This document shows, one piece after another, positions 44,975 to 52,568 of a stretch of 64,000 bases of DNA; positions within the stretch are counted from its first letter, which is position 1; every line of letters starts with the position of its first letter. The translations under genes and the position numbers were made by a program. The notes beneath the pieces were generated by a model, which ran no database searches, was not told the origin of the DNA, and was given only the letters and a program-made list of their open reading frames with translations. The stretch covers positions 186,001-250,000 of the forward strand of contig DAOTJE010000002.1 in the NCBI GenBank assembly GCA_035448545.1. Reading direction: 5' to 3'. The stretch comes from Anaerobaca sp035448545 (GTDB lineage: Bacteria > Planctomycetota > Phycisphaerae > Sedimentisphaerales > Anaerobacaceae).

Positions 44975-46018
44975 TCAACTGACGGTGTGCTTGCCGGCCT
45001 TGCGGGCGTAGTATTGCTGCTCGATCCAGGCGTAGGTCTTGCGGAGGCCGTCTTCGAGCGGGGTGCCGGGGGCCCAGCCGAGGACCTGCTGGATGAAGGT
45101 GTTGTCGCTGTTGCGGCCGCCGACGCCTCTGGGGGCGGTCAGGTCGTACTTGTGCTTGAGTCTGACGCCGCCGATCTTCTCAGCCAGCAGCATGAGGTCC
45201 TCGATCGAGATGAGGTAGTCGGAGCCGAGGTTGATCGGCGTGGCGATCAGTTTGTCGCAGTGCATGATCATGTCGATGCCGAGAACGCAGTCGTCGATGT
45301 ACATGAAGCTGCGCGTCTGCGTGCCATCGCCCCAGATCACCACTTCGTCCAGCCCTTTGTCCTTGCACTCGATCACCTTGCGGCACAGCGCCGCCGGCGC
45401 CTTCTCTCTGCCCCCGTCCCAGGTGCCGGGCTCGCCGTACACGTTGTGGAAGCGGGCGATGTGCGTTTCGAGGTGCCGCTCTGCCCAGTATTCCTGGCAG
45501 ACCATCTCGCTGAAAAGTTTCTCCCAGCCGTAGCCGCGTTCGGCCATGGCGGGGTAAGCGTCGGACTCTTTGAGGGCACGGACGTTGGGGTCCTTCTGGA
45601 GTTCGGTGTTGTAGGCGCAGGCGGACGAGGAGAAAAAGTATCGCGTCGCGCCAGCCCGGTACGCCGCCTCGATCATATGGGTGTTGATCAGCACGCTGCG
45701 CAGACACTCGATGCGAAACCGCTCGATGAACCCCATCCCACCCATATCGGCGGCGAGATTGTACACCTCGACCGCGCCCTCGCAGGCCCGGCGGCAGTTG
45801 TCCGGTTCGCTCAGGTCCAGACACAGACACTCTACGCCCGGCGTCCGCTGGTACCACTGCGGCAGGGGCTTCTTGTCGATCGCGCGAATCCGCCGGAATC
45901 CTTGCTCGTGGAAGTACCGAACCAGCGCCCCGGCGATGAACCCGCCGGCCCCACTGACCACGATCAGATCGTCCTTGTCCAGCACCGACGCCGCTGTGGG
46001 GTTCTTCTTGCGTGCCAT
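44975..46018 (-). CDS. GDP-mannose 3,5-epimerase-like NAD-dependent epimerase
   Basis: A 347-aa short-chain epimerase of the extended SDR type. The NAD-binding loop is VVSGAGGFIAGALV. The motifs NLAADMGGMGFIE, SSSACAY (catalytic Cys), YGWEKLFSE (YxxxK) and RFHNVYGEPGTWDGGREKAP follow those of plant GDP-mannose 3,5-epimerase closely. That enzyme makes GDP-L-galactose and GDP-L-gulose. ATG 46018 follows AAAGGAAACGAG. The gene probably supplies sugar nucleotides for surface polysaccharide. It is divergent from the AraC-type regulator. Substrate assignment is by motif similarity only. Confidence 0.8.
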   Translation of the reverse strand: MARKKNPTAASVLDKDDLIVVSGAGGFIAGALVRYFHEQGFRRIRAIDKKPLPQWYQRTPGVECLCLDLSEPDNCRRACEGAVEVYNLAADMGGMGFIERFRIECLRSVLINTHMIEAAYRAGATRYFFSSSACAYNTELQKDPNVRALKESDAYPAMAERGYGWEKLFSEMVCQEYWAERHLETHIARFHNVYGEPGTWDGGREKAPAALCRKVIECKDKGLDEVVIWGDGTQTRSFMYIDDCVLGIDMIMHCDKLIATPINLGSDYLISIEDLMLLAEKIGGVRLKHKYDLTAPRGVGGRNSDNTFIQQVLGWAPGTPLEDGLRKTYAWIEQQYYARKAGKHTVS

Positions 46019-46097
46019 CTCGTTTCCTTTCCCATCGGCTCTTCGCCTTGCTTTCGGAGCCTGTACCATATTGACTTCTCAATTGTAGCGCCGGGGA

Positions 46098-46126
46098 ATT
46101 ATAATGCGCGTTTGTCGCGATGGAAA
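46098..46126 (-). promoter_or_regulatory. Candidate promoter of the epimerase gene
   Basis: Minus strand TTTCCA (46121-46126), 17 bases, TATAAT (46098-46103). Confidence 0.5.
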
Positions 46127-46169
46127 CATCAAATGTTGCCCAGAGCATGACTATTCTTGACTGGCCGCC

Positions 46170-47048
46170 ATGAGCTACGAAATCCGCGATACCGGCAGCG
46201 TTCCGACGTTCTACTCGAACCAGGTGCTTGAGGCCGAGCGGTTCTACATCGACGCGGTCGGCAACGTACACCAACCGCTGGCGGTGGTCTGCGGCGGGCG
46301 CGAGCGCTGCGGCCCGGACTACCGCATCGACCGCGCCGATTTCCCCTTCCACTCGATCGAGTTCGTCGCCCGCGGCAGGGGCACGCTGACCCTCAAGGGC
46401 CGGACCGAGGCCCTCTATCCGGGCCGGGTCTTCTCCTACGGGCCCGGCGTCGCCCATCTGATCGCCGCCGACGGACCCGAGCCGCTCGTGAAGTACTTTG
46501 TCGATTTCACCGGCCCGACCGCCGCCAAAGTGCTCTACGACAACGATTTGGCACCGGGCACCGCCGTCCGGATCGCCTCACCCGATGCGGTCCTGCGGAT
46601 CTTCGACGACCTGATCGCCGCCGGCTGTTCCGGCACGCGTCAGGGGCCGGCCATCTGTGCCAAGCTGGTCGAGCTGCTCGTCCTGAAGATCGCCGAAGCC
46701 GGCCTCGTCGATGACCCGTACCGCAGCGCCGCCTTCGCCACGTACCAGAGCTGCCGCCAGTACATCCGCGACCACTTCGCGACGCTGCGTACCCTTGAGG
46801 AGATCGCCGAGAGCTGCCATGTCGACGACGCCTACCTGTGCCGGCTCTTCAAACGGTTCGACCGCCAGAGCCCCTATCAGTACCTGACCCAGCTCAAGAT
46901 GGCTCAGGCCGCCCGAAACCTCCAGCGGAACGACAAGCTCATCAAGCAGGTGGCCTTTGATCTGGGCTACAGCGATCCATTCCACTTCTCCCGCGCATTC
47001 AAGAAGGTCTTCGGCCTCTCGCCGGCCTCCTTCCGCAAGCTCCGCTGA
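46170..47048 (+). CDS. AraC-family transcriptional regulator
   Basis: A 292-aa regulator. The N-terminal half looks like a cupin-type ligand pocket (RGRGTLTLKGRTEALYPGRV; FSYGPGVAHLIAADGPEP). The C-terminal 100 residues are the double helix-turn-helix of AraC/XylS proteins: TLEEIAESCHVDDAYLCRLF and KQVAFDLGYSDPFHFSRAFK, ending KKVFGLSPASFRKLR. Such proteins usually control sugar genes nearby. Here the only close candidate is the divergent epimerase gene, so the target is unknown. No good ribosome binding site precedes the ATG. Confidence 0.87.
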   Translation: MSYEIRDTGSVPTFYSNQVLEAERFYIDAVGNVHQPLAVVCGGRERCGPDYRIDRADFPFHSIEFVARGRGTLTLKGRTEALYPGRVFSYGPGVAHLIAADGPEPLVKYFVDFTGPTAAKVLYDNDLAPGTAVRIASPDAVLRIFDDLIAAGCSGTRQGPAICAKLVELLVLKIAEAGLVDDPYRSAAFATYQSCRQYIRDHFATLRTLEEIAESCHVDDAYLCRLFKRFDRQSPYQYLTQLKMAQAARNLQRNDKLIKQVAFDLGYSDPFHFSRAFKKVFGLSPASFRKLR

Positions 47049-47156
47049 GCCGCATCGCGGCACCGGGCAGGCGGTGAGAGACAGGCCGGAACTCAAGACC
47101 AAGCACTCGGCACTCAGGACAGGATTCCGTCCGGCTTCTGGCGGAGGGCGTCAAGG

Positions 47157-47390
47157 TTAGCAGGGAGGCGGTGAACTGTCGGAGAACGGGTCATACCGGC
47201 GGCCTGGGCGTTCCTTGATGTTCTCGGAATTCTCACGGTCTTCATAGCGTTCCAGAGGGTCTCGCTTGTCCGTGGCCTCGCAGGCCCCTGGCCCGGTGTG
47301 GCGAAAGTCCTCCGGAAACAGAAACGGCCTGGCGCAGCGACGGCCCGACAGCAACATCGCACCCGCCGGCAAACACATGAGTGAGCCCAT
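47157..47390 (-). CDS. Possible small protein, 77 aa
   Basis: An uncertain gene. The first 25 residues are mildly hydrophobic (MCLPAGAMLLSGRRC). The rest is strongly charged (EATDKRDPLERYEDRENSEN) and ends in YDPFSDSSPPPC. The codon choice looks like the neighbours'. No clear ribosome binding site supports ATG 47390 or the in-frame ATG 15 bases later. It converges with the AraC-type gene. Confidence 0.3.
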   Translation of the reverse strand: MGSLMCLPAGAMLLSGRRCARPFLFPEDFRHTGPGACEATDKRDPLERYEDRENSENIKERPGRRYDPFSDSSPPPC

Positions 47391-47429
47391 TCCGGGGCGC
47401 GATTACCGCCGGCAGGCAACGCCTCGGTT

Positions 47430-47458
47430 TTGCAATCGGGCGTCGCAGCCCCTATAAT
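47430..47458 (+). promoter_or_regulatory. Promoter of the radical SAM gene
   Basis: TTGCAA (47430-47435), a 17-base spacer and a perfect TATAAT (47453-47458), about 50 bases before ATG 47511. Confidence 0.7.
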
Positions 47459-47510
47459 GTGACGCTGTGAGCGATTCGATCGACGGAATGACATCGGCAC
47501 AGCGCCGCAG

Positions 47511-48992
47511 ATGATACACGAAACGACTATCCTGGACTGCTATACGGACGAACCGGCCGGACTGGGTGTCCCCCCGTTCATCGGGGTCTGGCCCCGCTAC
47601 GTCGCGGGCCTGTACGACCGAGAGCCGACGTACCTGACCATCGACGATCTGAGGTGGATTCGCTATCTGGAGCACCGGCCGGACGCGGTGATCGACCCGC
47701 CGGTCGGCCGGACTCACATCGAGGCATTGAACCACACGCGCGCCGCCGAACAGATCCGTCAAGTCCTCCAGAACACCGAGCAGCTCGTGATCATCGCCGG
47801 CGTCCAGACCCCCGGCAAATACCTCAGCGCCCGCCCGGGTACGCTGCGAGAAGTCAACAAACTGCTGACGTCGTTCGCTGTCCGCAAGATTCTCACCGGC
47901 CCTGTCCTGACCGCAGGCACACAGGTGCGAGGCGGCGCGCGTCCTCAACTGCCCCGGGCGGAAGACTACGAGGAGTTGCGGCCGTTCGTCTTCGATTCCT
48001 ACGAGGAGCTTCAGCCGGTTGCATTACGTGGAGCGAAGCTGATCGGGCAGATGCCCAACATGCCAAATCGCGTCGCGGAGATCGAGACCGGCCGCGGCTG
48101 CCCGCGAGAGAAAGGCTGCTCGTTCTGCACCGAGCCGCTCAAGCACGGCGTGCAGTGGCGAACCATGCACCACATCGCCGAGGAGGTCCGGACACTGATG
48201 GACCTCGGCGTGCGGGCCTTCCGGCTCGGCAAGCAGTCCTGCATCTACAGCTACGAATTCGGCGACCCGCAGAAGATTGAAGCAATGCTCTCCGCCCTGG
48301 CGGCGATGCGACCGGCGGTGCTGCACATCGACAACGCCAACCCGGCCATGGTCGACGAACGCCGTACCGCGCTGTTCGTCCGGTACCTCACGCCGGGCAG
48401 CACTGCCGCGATGGGCATCGAATCCTTCGACCCCGAGGTGACAAAGGCCAACAACCTCAACTGTCCGTACGAAATGGCCTTCGAAGCCATTCGGACCATC
48501 CATCGGATCGGAGGGGTGCGGGGAGAGAACGGATGTCACGCGTTGCTGCCCGGGATCAACATCCTGCTCGGCCTCGCCGGGGAGACACCCCGGACGCTGG
48601 ACCGCAATCTCGCGGCGTTGAAGCGCATCGTTGCGGAAGGACTGCTCATCCGGCGGATCAACATCCGCCAGGTCGTGCCTTTCCCCGGGACAATCCTCTA
48701 CGAACAGGTCGGGCAGAGGTACCTGCAAGAGAACCGTCGATACTACCGTGCCTTCATCGACGCCGTCCGTGAAGAGATCGACAGGCCCATGCTCGAGAGG
48801 GTGTTCCCGATCGGGACGATCCTCCGGGATTTGTGCAGCGAGGTCCACAACGGCGGCACCACCTTTCTGCGGCAGATCGGCAGTTATCCGATCCTCGTGG
48901 CGGTCCCCGAACGCCTGCCCCTGCGCGAACGGTTCGACGTTCGCGTCACGGGGTACCTGCGTCGCAGTCTCACAGCCGAGAGAGTCTGCTGA
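47511..48992 (+). CDS. Radical SAM protein of the COG1031-like group
   Basis: A 493-aa radical SAM protein. The N-terminal segment DCYTDEPAGLGVPPFIGVWP recalls a group best known from archaea and sometimes described as radical SAM enzymes with a C-terminal helix-hairpin-helix. The iron-sulfur motif is GRGCPREKGCSFC, a C-x5-C-x2-C spacing instead of the usual C-x3-C-x2-C. It is followed by RTLMDLGVRAFRLGKQSCIY and VVPFPGTILYE, typical of the B12-independent methylthiolase-like barrel. The substrate is unknown. ATG 47511 lacks a strong ribosome binding site, but no better in-frame start exists after the promoter. It converges with the coiled-coil gene. Confidence 0.78.
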   Translation: MIHETTILDCYTDEPAGLGVPPFIGVWPRYVAGLYDREPTYLTIDDLRWIRYLEHRPDAVIDPPVGRTHIEALNHTRAAEQIRQVLQNTEQLVIIAGVQTPGKYLSARPGTLREVNKLLTSFAVRKILTGPVLTAGTQVRGGARPQLPRAEDYEELRPFVFDSYEELQPVALRGAKLIGQMPNMPNRVAEIETGRGCPREKGCSFCTEPLKHGVQWRTMHHIAEEVRTLMDLGVRAFRLGKQSCIYSYEFGDPQKIEAMLSALAAMRPAVLHIDNANPAMVDERRTALFVRYLTPGSTAAMGIESFDPEVTKANNLNCPYEMAFEAIRTIHRIGGVRGENGCHALLPGINILLGLAGETPRTLDRNLAALKRIVAEGLLIRRINIRQVVPFPGTILYEQVGQRYLQENRRYYRAFIDAVREEIDRPMLERVFPIGTILRDLCSEVHNGGTTFLRQIGSYPILVAVPERLPLRERFDVRVTGYLRRSLTAERVC

Positions 48993-48998
48993 CACCGA

Positions 48999-49499
48999 CT
49001 ACGGCCAGACGCCCGCCCGATGAAGCTGAAGTGTCAATTCGCGAATGCGGTCCTCCGCCTTTTTCGCCCGCTCGGCTGCCTCATCCCGTTCCTTCTGAAT
49101 GTCCTGCAGGGAGAGGAACTCCTTGAGCTTGGCGGCCTCCAGCCCGGTCGTCTGGAGCTTGCCGTCCAGTTCGCGCACCTTCTCGTTGGCCACGGCCAAC
49201 TGCCCGATAAGCGTATCGCGTTCCTGCTTCAGGACGGCCAACTCGCTGCGCGCCTGCTCGAGAAGCCGGCTGGTTTCCGCCACTTCCGCACGGAGCGAGG
49301 CGTTGTCCTGTCGGGTGGATGTCACGATCGCCAGAAGCGTGGAAATGCGTCTGGTCTTGTCGGCATTCGCCAGCGCCAGTTCGTCCCTGGCCATGGCGTG
49401 ACTGAGTTGAGGTCCTGCTATCGTCGCACTGAACACGACGATGACGCTCAACGCGATGACCCACCCTTCCAGTACCGACCAGTTCTCTTCCGTCATCAT
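48999..49499 (-). CDS. Membrane-anchored coiled-coil protein, 166 aa
   Basis: One transmembrane helix near the N-terminus (LEGWVIALSVIVVFSATIAG) is followed by a long coiled coil (about residues 40-160) with regular heptads: RQDNASLRAEVAETSRLLEQ, ARSELAVLKQERDTLIGQLA, KVRELDGKLQTTGLEAAKLK. No enzymatic motif is present. It probably forms a membrane-tethered rod or scaffold. Either of two adjacent ATGs (49499, 49496) can serve, with AGGACTCG upstream. Confidence 0.7.
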   Translation of the reverse strand: MMTEENWSVLEGWVIALSVIVVFSATIAGPQLSHAMARDELALANADKTRRISTLLAIVTSTRQDNASLRAEVAETSRLLEQARSELAVLKQERDTLIGQLAVANEKVRELDGKLQTTGLEAAKLKEFLSLQDIQKERDEAAERAKKAEDRIRELTLQLHRAGVWP

Positions 49500-49772
49500 G
49501 CATCGAGTCCTACATCCGGTGTTATCAGCTTCTCGGTCTATCTCCTATCGGCCATTTCGACACCCGACTCCCGGTTTAGGACGGCCAAAGTGTCGCCGTC
49601 CTCCGGTCCGACGAGATACAGATCGGGGCGGAATGTGCCCAGATCGCCGTTTCCGGGCTGATAAAGCCGTTCCGGCGCACGACCGCAGGAGAGAGCGGCT
49701 GTCGGGTTCGGCGCCGTCGCGATAGGGATCAGGTCCCGCCGTCCCCCAAGACGCCCGATAATAGCGCCGGCA

Positions 49773-49801
49773 TTGACAGAGGGCCCTCCGCGACGTATAG
49801 T
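49773..49801 (+). promoter_or_regulatory. tRNA-Arg promoter
   Basis: TTGACA (49773-49778), 17 bases, TATAGT (49796-49801), 14 bases before the tRNA. Confidence 0.8.
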
Positions 49802-49814
49802 ACCCGCTTCGGAC

Positions 49815-49888
49815 GCGCCCGTAGCTCAGTCGGATAGAGCATCGGTTTCCTAAACCGGAGGTCACAGGTTCGAATCCTGTCGGGCGCA
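49815..49888 (+). tRNA. tRNA-Arg, anticodon CCT
   Basis: A complete cloverleaf of 74 bases. Acceptor GCGCCCG pairs with CGGGCGC, D stem GCTC/GAGC, anticodon stem TCGGT/ACCGG with loop TTCCTAA (anticodon CCT, reads AGG), T arm ACAGGTTCGAATCCTGT, discriminator A. The CCA end is not encoded (the next bases are GTG). Confidence 0.97.
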
Positions 49889-49981
49889 GTGGCCGCGACA
49901 TGTGCCCGCCTGCGTGAATCTCATCTCCGGTACGGGGACCGATTCCTTCCGCACCTTCGCGAACATCGCTCCTGCAGACAA

Positions 49982-52357
49982 TCAGCGTCGGCCCGGCGTC
50001 AGGCCGCCGATCGGGTGGCCGCGTTCGAGATCGTCGATGTAGATCAGGCCGGAACCACCCGGAACCGGATGGTCGCGGTCGCCGACGCCAAGATACACCG
50101 TCTGGACAGCGGACAGTCCGACGTCTCCGAAGGCCGAGTATGGGATCGCCCACTCCTGCCAGAGGGCGGAGGTAAGGGCGGTGGGATTCGGATGGGTCGC
50201 CACCGCGACGCGTCCGGCCGTGTCTTCGACCGCGATATAGAGCGAGGCGGGATCGTTGTCCGGATGCCCGCGCACGAACAGCCGCAGCACGTCGGCGCCA
50301 TGGTCCTGCCACTTCTGCTCGATGGCCATGGTTCGCGATGCTTCCGAGTAGAACGGCGCCTCGCTATTGTCGTACTCAAAGGGCATGGACTGGCCTCCGC
50401 TGTGAACGATGACCTTCTCGGCAAAGGGCGGCTCCATATGACCAACGAGCGAGCCGGTCCCGTTTTCCCAGCCGTCCTTCCATATCTCGTAGATGCGCCG
50501 GCCGGACTCGTCGGTGTAACTCTCGAAATCATCCACGACCGCATATTCACGCGTGGTGAAGGTCCAGATGTCCCCCTGCCACAGACTGGGGCTTCTGGCG
50601 TCGTTCCGTTCATCGATCCTCCAGTAATATGGAGTCCCGAAGTTCAGCGCTCCGACGGGGTACTCGTTCACGGTCACCGAACCGAGAAACGCCGCACCGG
50701 TGGCCACCATCGGCGCGCTCTGGTTGAAGTGGACATCGTGGAAGGCCGCCTCGCGGCCCGCGCTCCAGTTCAGTACCAGGTCCACGTCGACGCCGGATGC
50801 TCCGTCGGCCGGTCTGGGGGCGCGTGCCCGCGTGGGAATCTGAAGGAAACGGACCTCGCTGAGGCCGTACTGCCCCGTCGTGCCCCACGTAGTGCGGACG
50901 GTCAATCGGACATACTTCGCTACCACCCCTCCCAAGGCCACCGTGGTGTTGGCGACATAATCGGGCGCGCCCGTGGCCTGCGCCAGTTGGACATCCTTCC
51001 AGACCGTCCACGCGAGCCCGTCGGTGGAGTACTCGACGGTTACGTCCTTCAGTCCGCAACCGAGACCCGATGCGGACGGATCGTTGTAGTTCCAGACGAG
51101 CATCTCGTGCAATCTGCAGGGTGTGTCAAATCGGTATTGGAGCCAGACCGGATCGTTTCCCTTCGCAGCGGCCAGCCACATGTCACCGGCTGCGATAGAA
51201 TGCTCGTCGTCGTCGTTGAGCCCGGAACCATTGACGGTGTTGGCCGGTCCCGCGCCATTGTTCGAGAGCGCGTTGGTGGTCGCCACGACCTTGCCGATGG
51301 GGACGGCATACGACTCGACCGTGAAGCGCCACAGATTTCCCTTGTAGATGAAACTGTCAAAGGCATTGACCTCGTCCACGCGCCAATAGTATGTCTGTCC
51401 CAGGTCCAGATCGTCGTCGAGGGCGTACGTGGTCGTGCTTCGTCCTCTACTGAGAAGCACTCCTTTGGCATTGGTCCGGCTGGCGCTATTCACATCGTCC
51501 GCGACGGTACCAAAGTACAGGTCGTGTGTTTTGGCGAACAGGCCCGCTTTCCAGCTCAGGGTCACATCCGGCGGCACGTCTCTCGCGCCGTCGGCCGGCT
51601 GCGGGGCCAGACTGCATCCGACATTCGCACGCATGATCTGCCAGATTTCCACCTGACTGACGGCGCGATCGTAGATTCGCACCTCGTCGATGAGGCCATC
51701 CCAGGCGCAATCGGAACAGCCGTGGCCCGAACCAATCCAGACGGGCAATCCGTTGTCACTGAACTGACGGCTCGGGATGTCGGCCGTGGTCTCGGCCCGC
51801 AACATGCCATCGACGTAGATTTCAAGAGCCTCGTCCGGCCGATAGATGCCGGTGAGATGGACCCATCGATCCGTCGGCAATGGCCGCGTGTCATCGACGC
51901 GGACAACATCCGATGGCGCTGCGGCAATCTGGAACGTCGCTGCGTGCGCCCCACCGCCGGGGCCGGCTTCGACACCCAGATTCCAGGAACCGCTGTCAAC
52001 ATCGCCGTGCTTGGTGACGATACGCCCGTTGTTCTGATTGGACCCATGGAGAAGAACCCAGGCGGTCACGGTCATCGGCCCGGTGATTCGCAACTCCGCA
52101 GAGTCACCCACATCCACGTAGCAGTCCGCTTCTCCCGGGAAGCGCAGGGCCGCACCGGCCATACCGTACCGATCAGGCACCGGATTCACGTCCCCGATGA
52201 GCATCCCGTCCTTGCCGTTCCGGCTCGCGTCGGTCGCATCCCCGTCCAGCGGCCAGTAGCCCACCAATCCCGCCTGGATGTCGGCGCGAGCCGCCGGCGG
52301 CGACACGATGGCTGCCACGACAGCCACAAACACGATGGAAGTAACTCGTTTGGACAT
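49982..52357 (-). CDS. Large secreted LamG and discoidin-like multidomain protein
   Basis: A 791-aa exported protein (signal TSIVFVAVVAAIVSPPAARA). Residues 27-235 form a LamG/concanavalin-like domain (GLVGYWPLDGDATDASRNG; IDEVRIYDRAVSQVEIWQI). Two Fn3-like modules follow with the recurring phrase TYYWRVDEVNAF / TPYYWRIDERND. Between them lies an F5/8-type-C-like domain (WLQYRFDTPCRLHEMLVWNY; KYVRLTVRTTWGTTGQYGLS). The C-terminal 200 residues (VDDFESYTDESGRRIYEIWK; SGLIYIDDLERGHPIGG) form a jelly-roll, probably carbohydrate-binding. From the first Fn3-like module on it is paralogous to the protein at 61574-63826. AGGGAGGTGCGGAC precedes ATG 52357. Role inferred: surface glycan binding. Confidence 0.82.
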   Translation of the reverse strand: MSKRVTSIVFVAVVAAIVSPPAARADIQAGLVGYWPLDGDATDASRNGKDGMLIGDVNPVPDRYGMAGAALRFPGEADCYVDVGDSAELRITGPMTVTAWVLLHGSNQNNGRIVTKHGDVDSGSWNLGVEAGPGGGAHAATFQIAAAPSDVVRVDDTRPLPTDRWVHLTGIYRPDEALEIYVDGMLRAETTADIPSRQFSDNGLPVWIGSGHGCSDCAWDGLIDEVRIYDRAVSQVEIWQIMRANVGCSLAPQPADGARDVPPDVTLSWKAGLFAKTHDLYFGTVADDVNSASRTNAKGVLLSRGRSTTTYALDDDLDLGQTYYWRVDEVNAFDSFIYKGNLWRFTVESYAVPIGKVVATTNALSNNGAGPANTVNGSGLNDDDEHSIAAGDMWLAAAKGNDPVWLQYRFDTPCRLHEMLVWNYNDPSASGLGCGLKDVTVEYSTDGLAWTVWKDVQLAQATGAPDYVANTTVALGGVVAKYVRLTVRTTWGTTGQYGLSEVRFLQIPTRARAPRPADGASGVDVDLVLNWSAGREAAFHDVHFNQSAPMVATGAAFLGSVTVNEYPVGALNFGTPYYWRIDERNDARSPSLWQGDIWTFTTREYAVVDDFESYTDESGRRIYEIWKDGWENGTGSLVGHMEPPFAEKVIVHSGGQSMPFEYDNSEAPFYSEASRTMAIEQKWQDHGADVLRLFVRGHPDNDPASLYIAVEDTAGRVAVATHPNPTALTSALWQEWAIPYSAFGDVGLSAVQTVYLGVGDRDHPVPGGSGLIYIDDLERGHPIGGLTPGRR

Positions 52358-52473
52358 GTCCGCACCTCCCTATGAGTGTACCCGCCGAACAGGCCTCTCC
52401 AATCCGTTCTTCTGGGCCGGGCCGGGATTCCCCTTGGACCTCACAACCGGCGCTTCCACACACCACAGTGGTC

Positions 52474-52502
52474 ATAATACCACAATCGGCGATCCATCGC
52501 AA
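52474..52502 (-). promoter_or_regulatory. Promoter of the LamG/discoidin-like gene
   Basis: Minus strand TTGCGA (52497-52502), 17 bases, TATTAT (52474-52479). Confidence 0.55.
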
Positions 52503-52568
52503 CGTTTGCCGATCTTGATCAGGGCAGGCACAGAATGCGCTCGTCCCACCGTTGCCGCTGCAAAAGGC

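Larger units (their letters stand above)
47049..47510. other. Intergenic region with a possible small gene
   Basis: Holds a possible 77-aa minus-strand gene (listed separately) and the promoter of the radical SAM gene. A degraded repeat (ACTCAAGACCAAGCACTCGG around 47093) resembles the tandem unit at 42674. Confidence 0.4.

Noticed and set aside
49538..49800. Minus-strand frame ending DLYLVGPEDGDTLAVLNRES...MADRR
   Set aside because: The amino acid sequence looks plausible, but there is no in-frame start with a ribosome binding site and it crosses the tRNA promoter; not enough to call a gene or pseudogene.
49545..50312. Long minus-strand frame across the tRNA containing TGFEPVTSGLGNRCSIRLSYG
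   Set aside because: This peptide is the well-known artefact of reading the antisense strand of a tRNA gene; the frame has no ribosome binding site and overlaps the tRNA.
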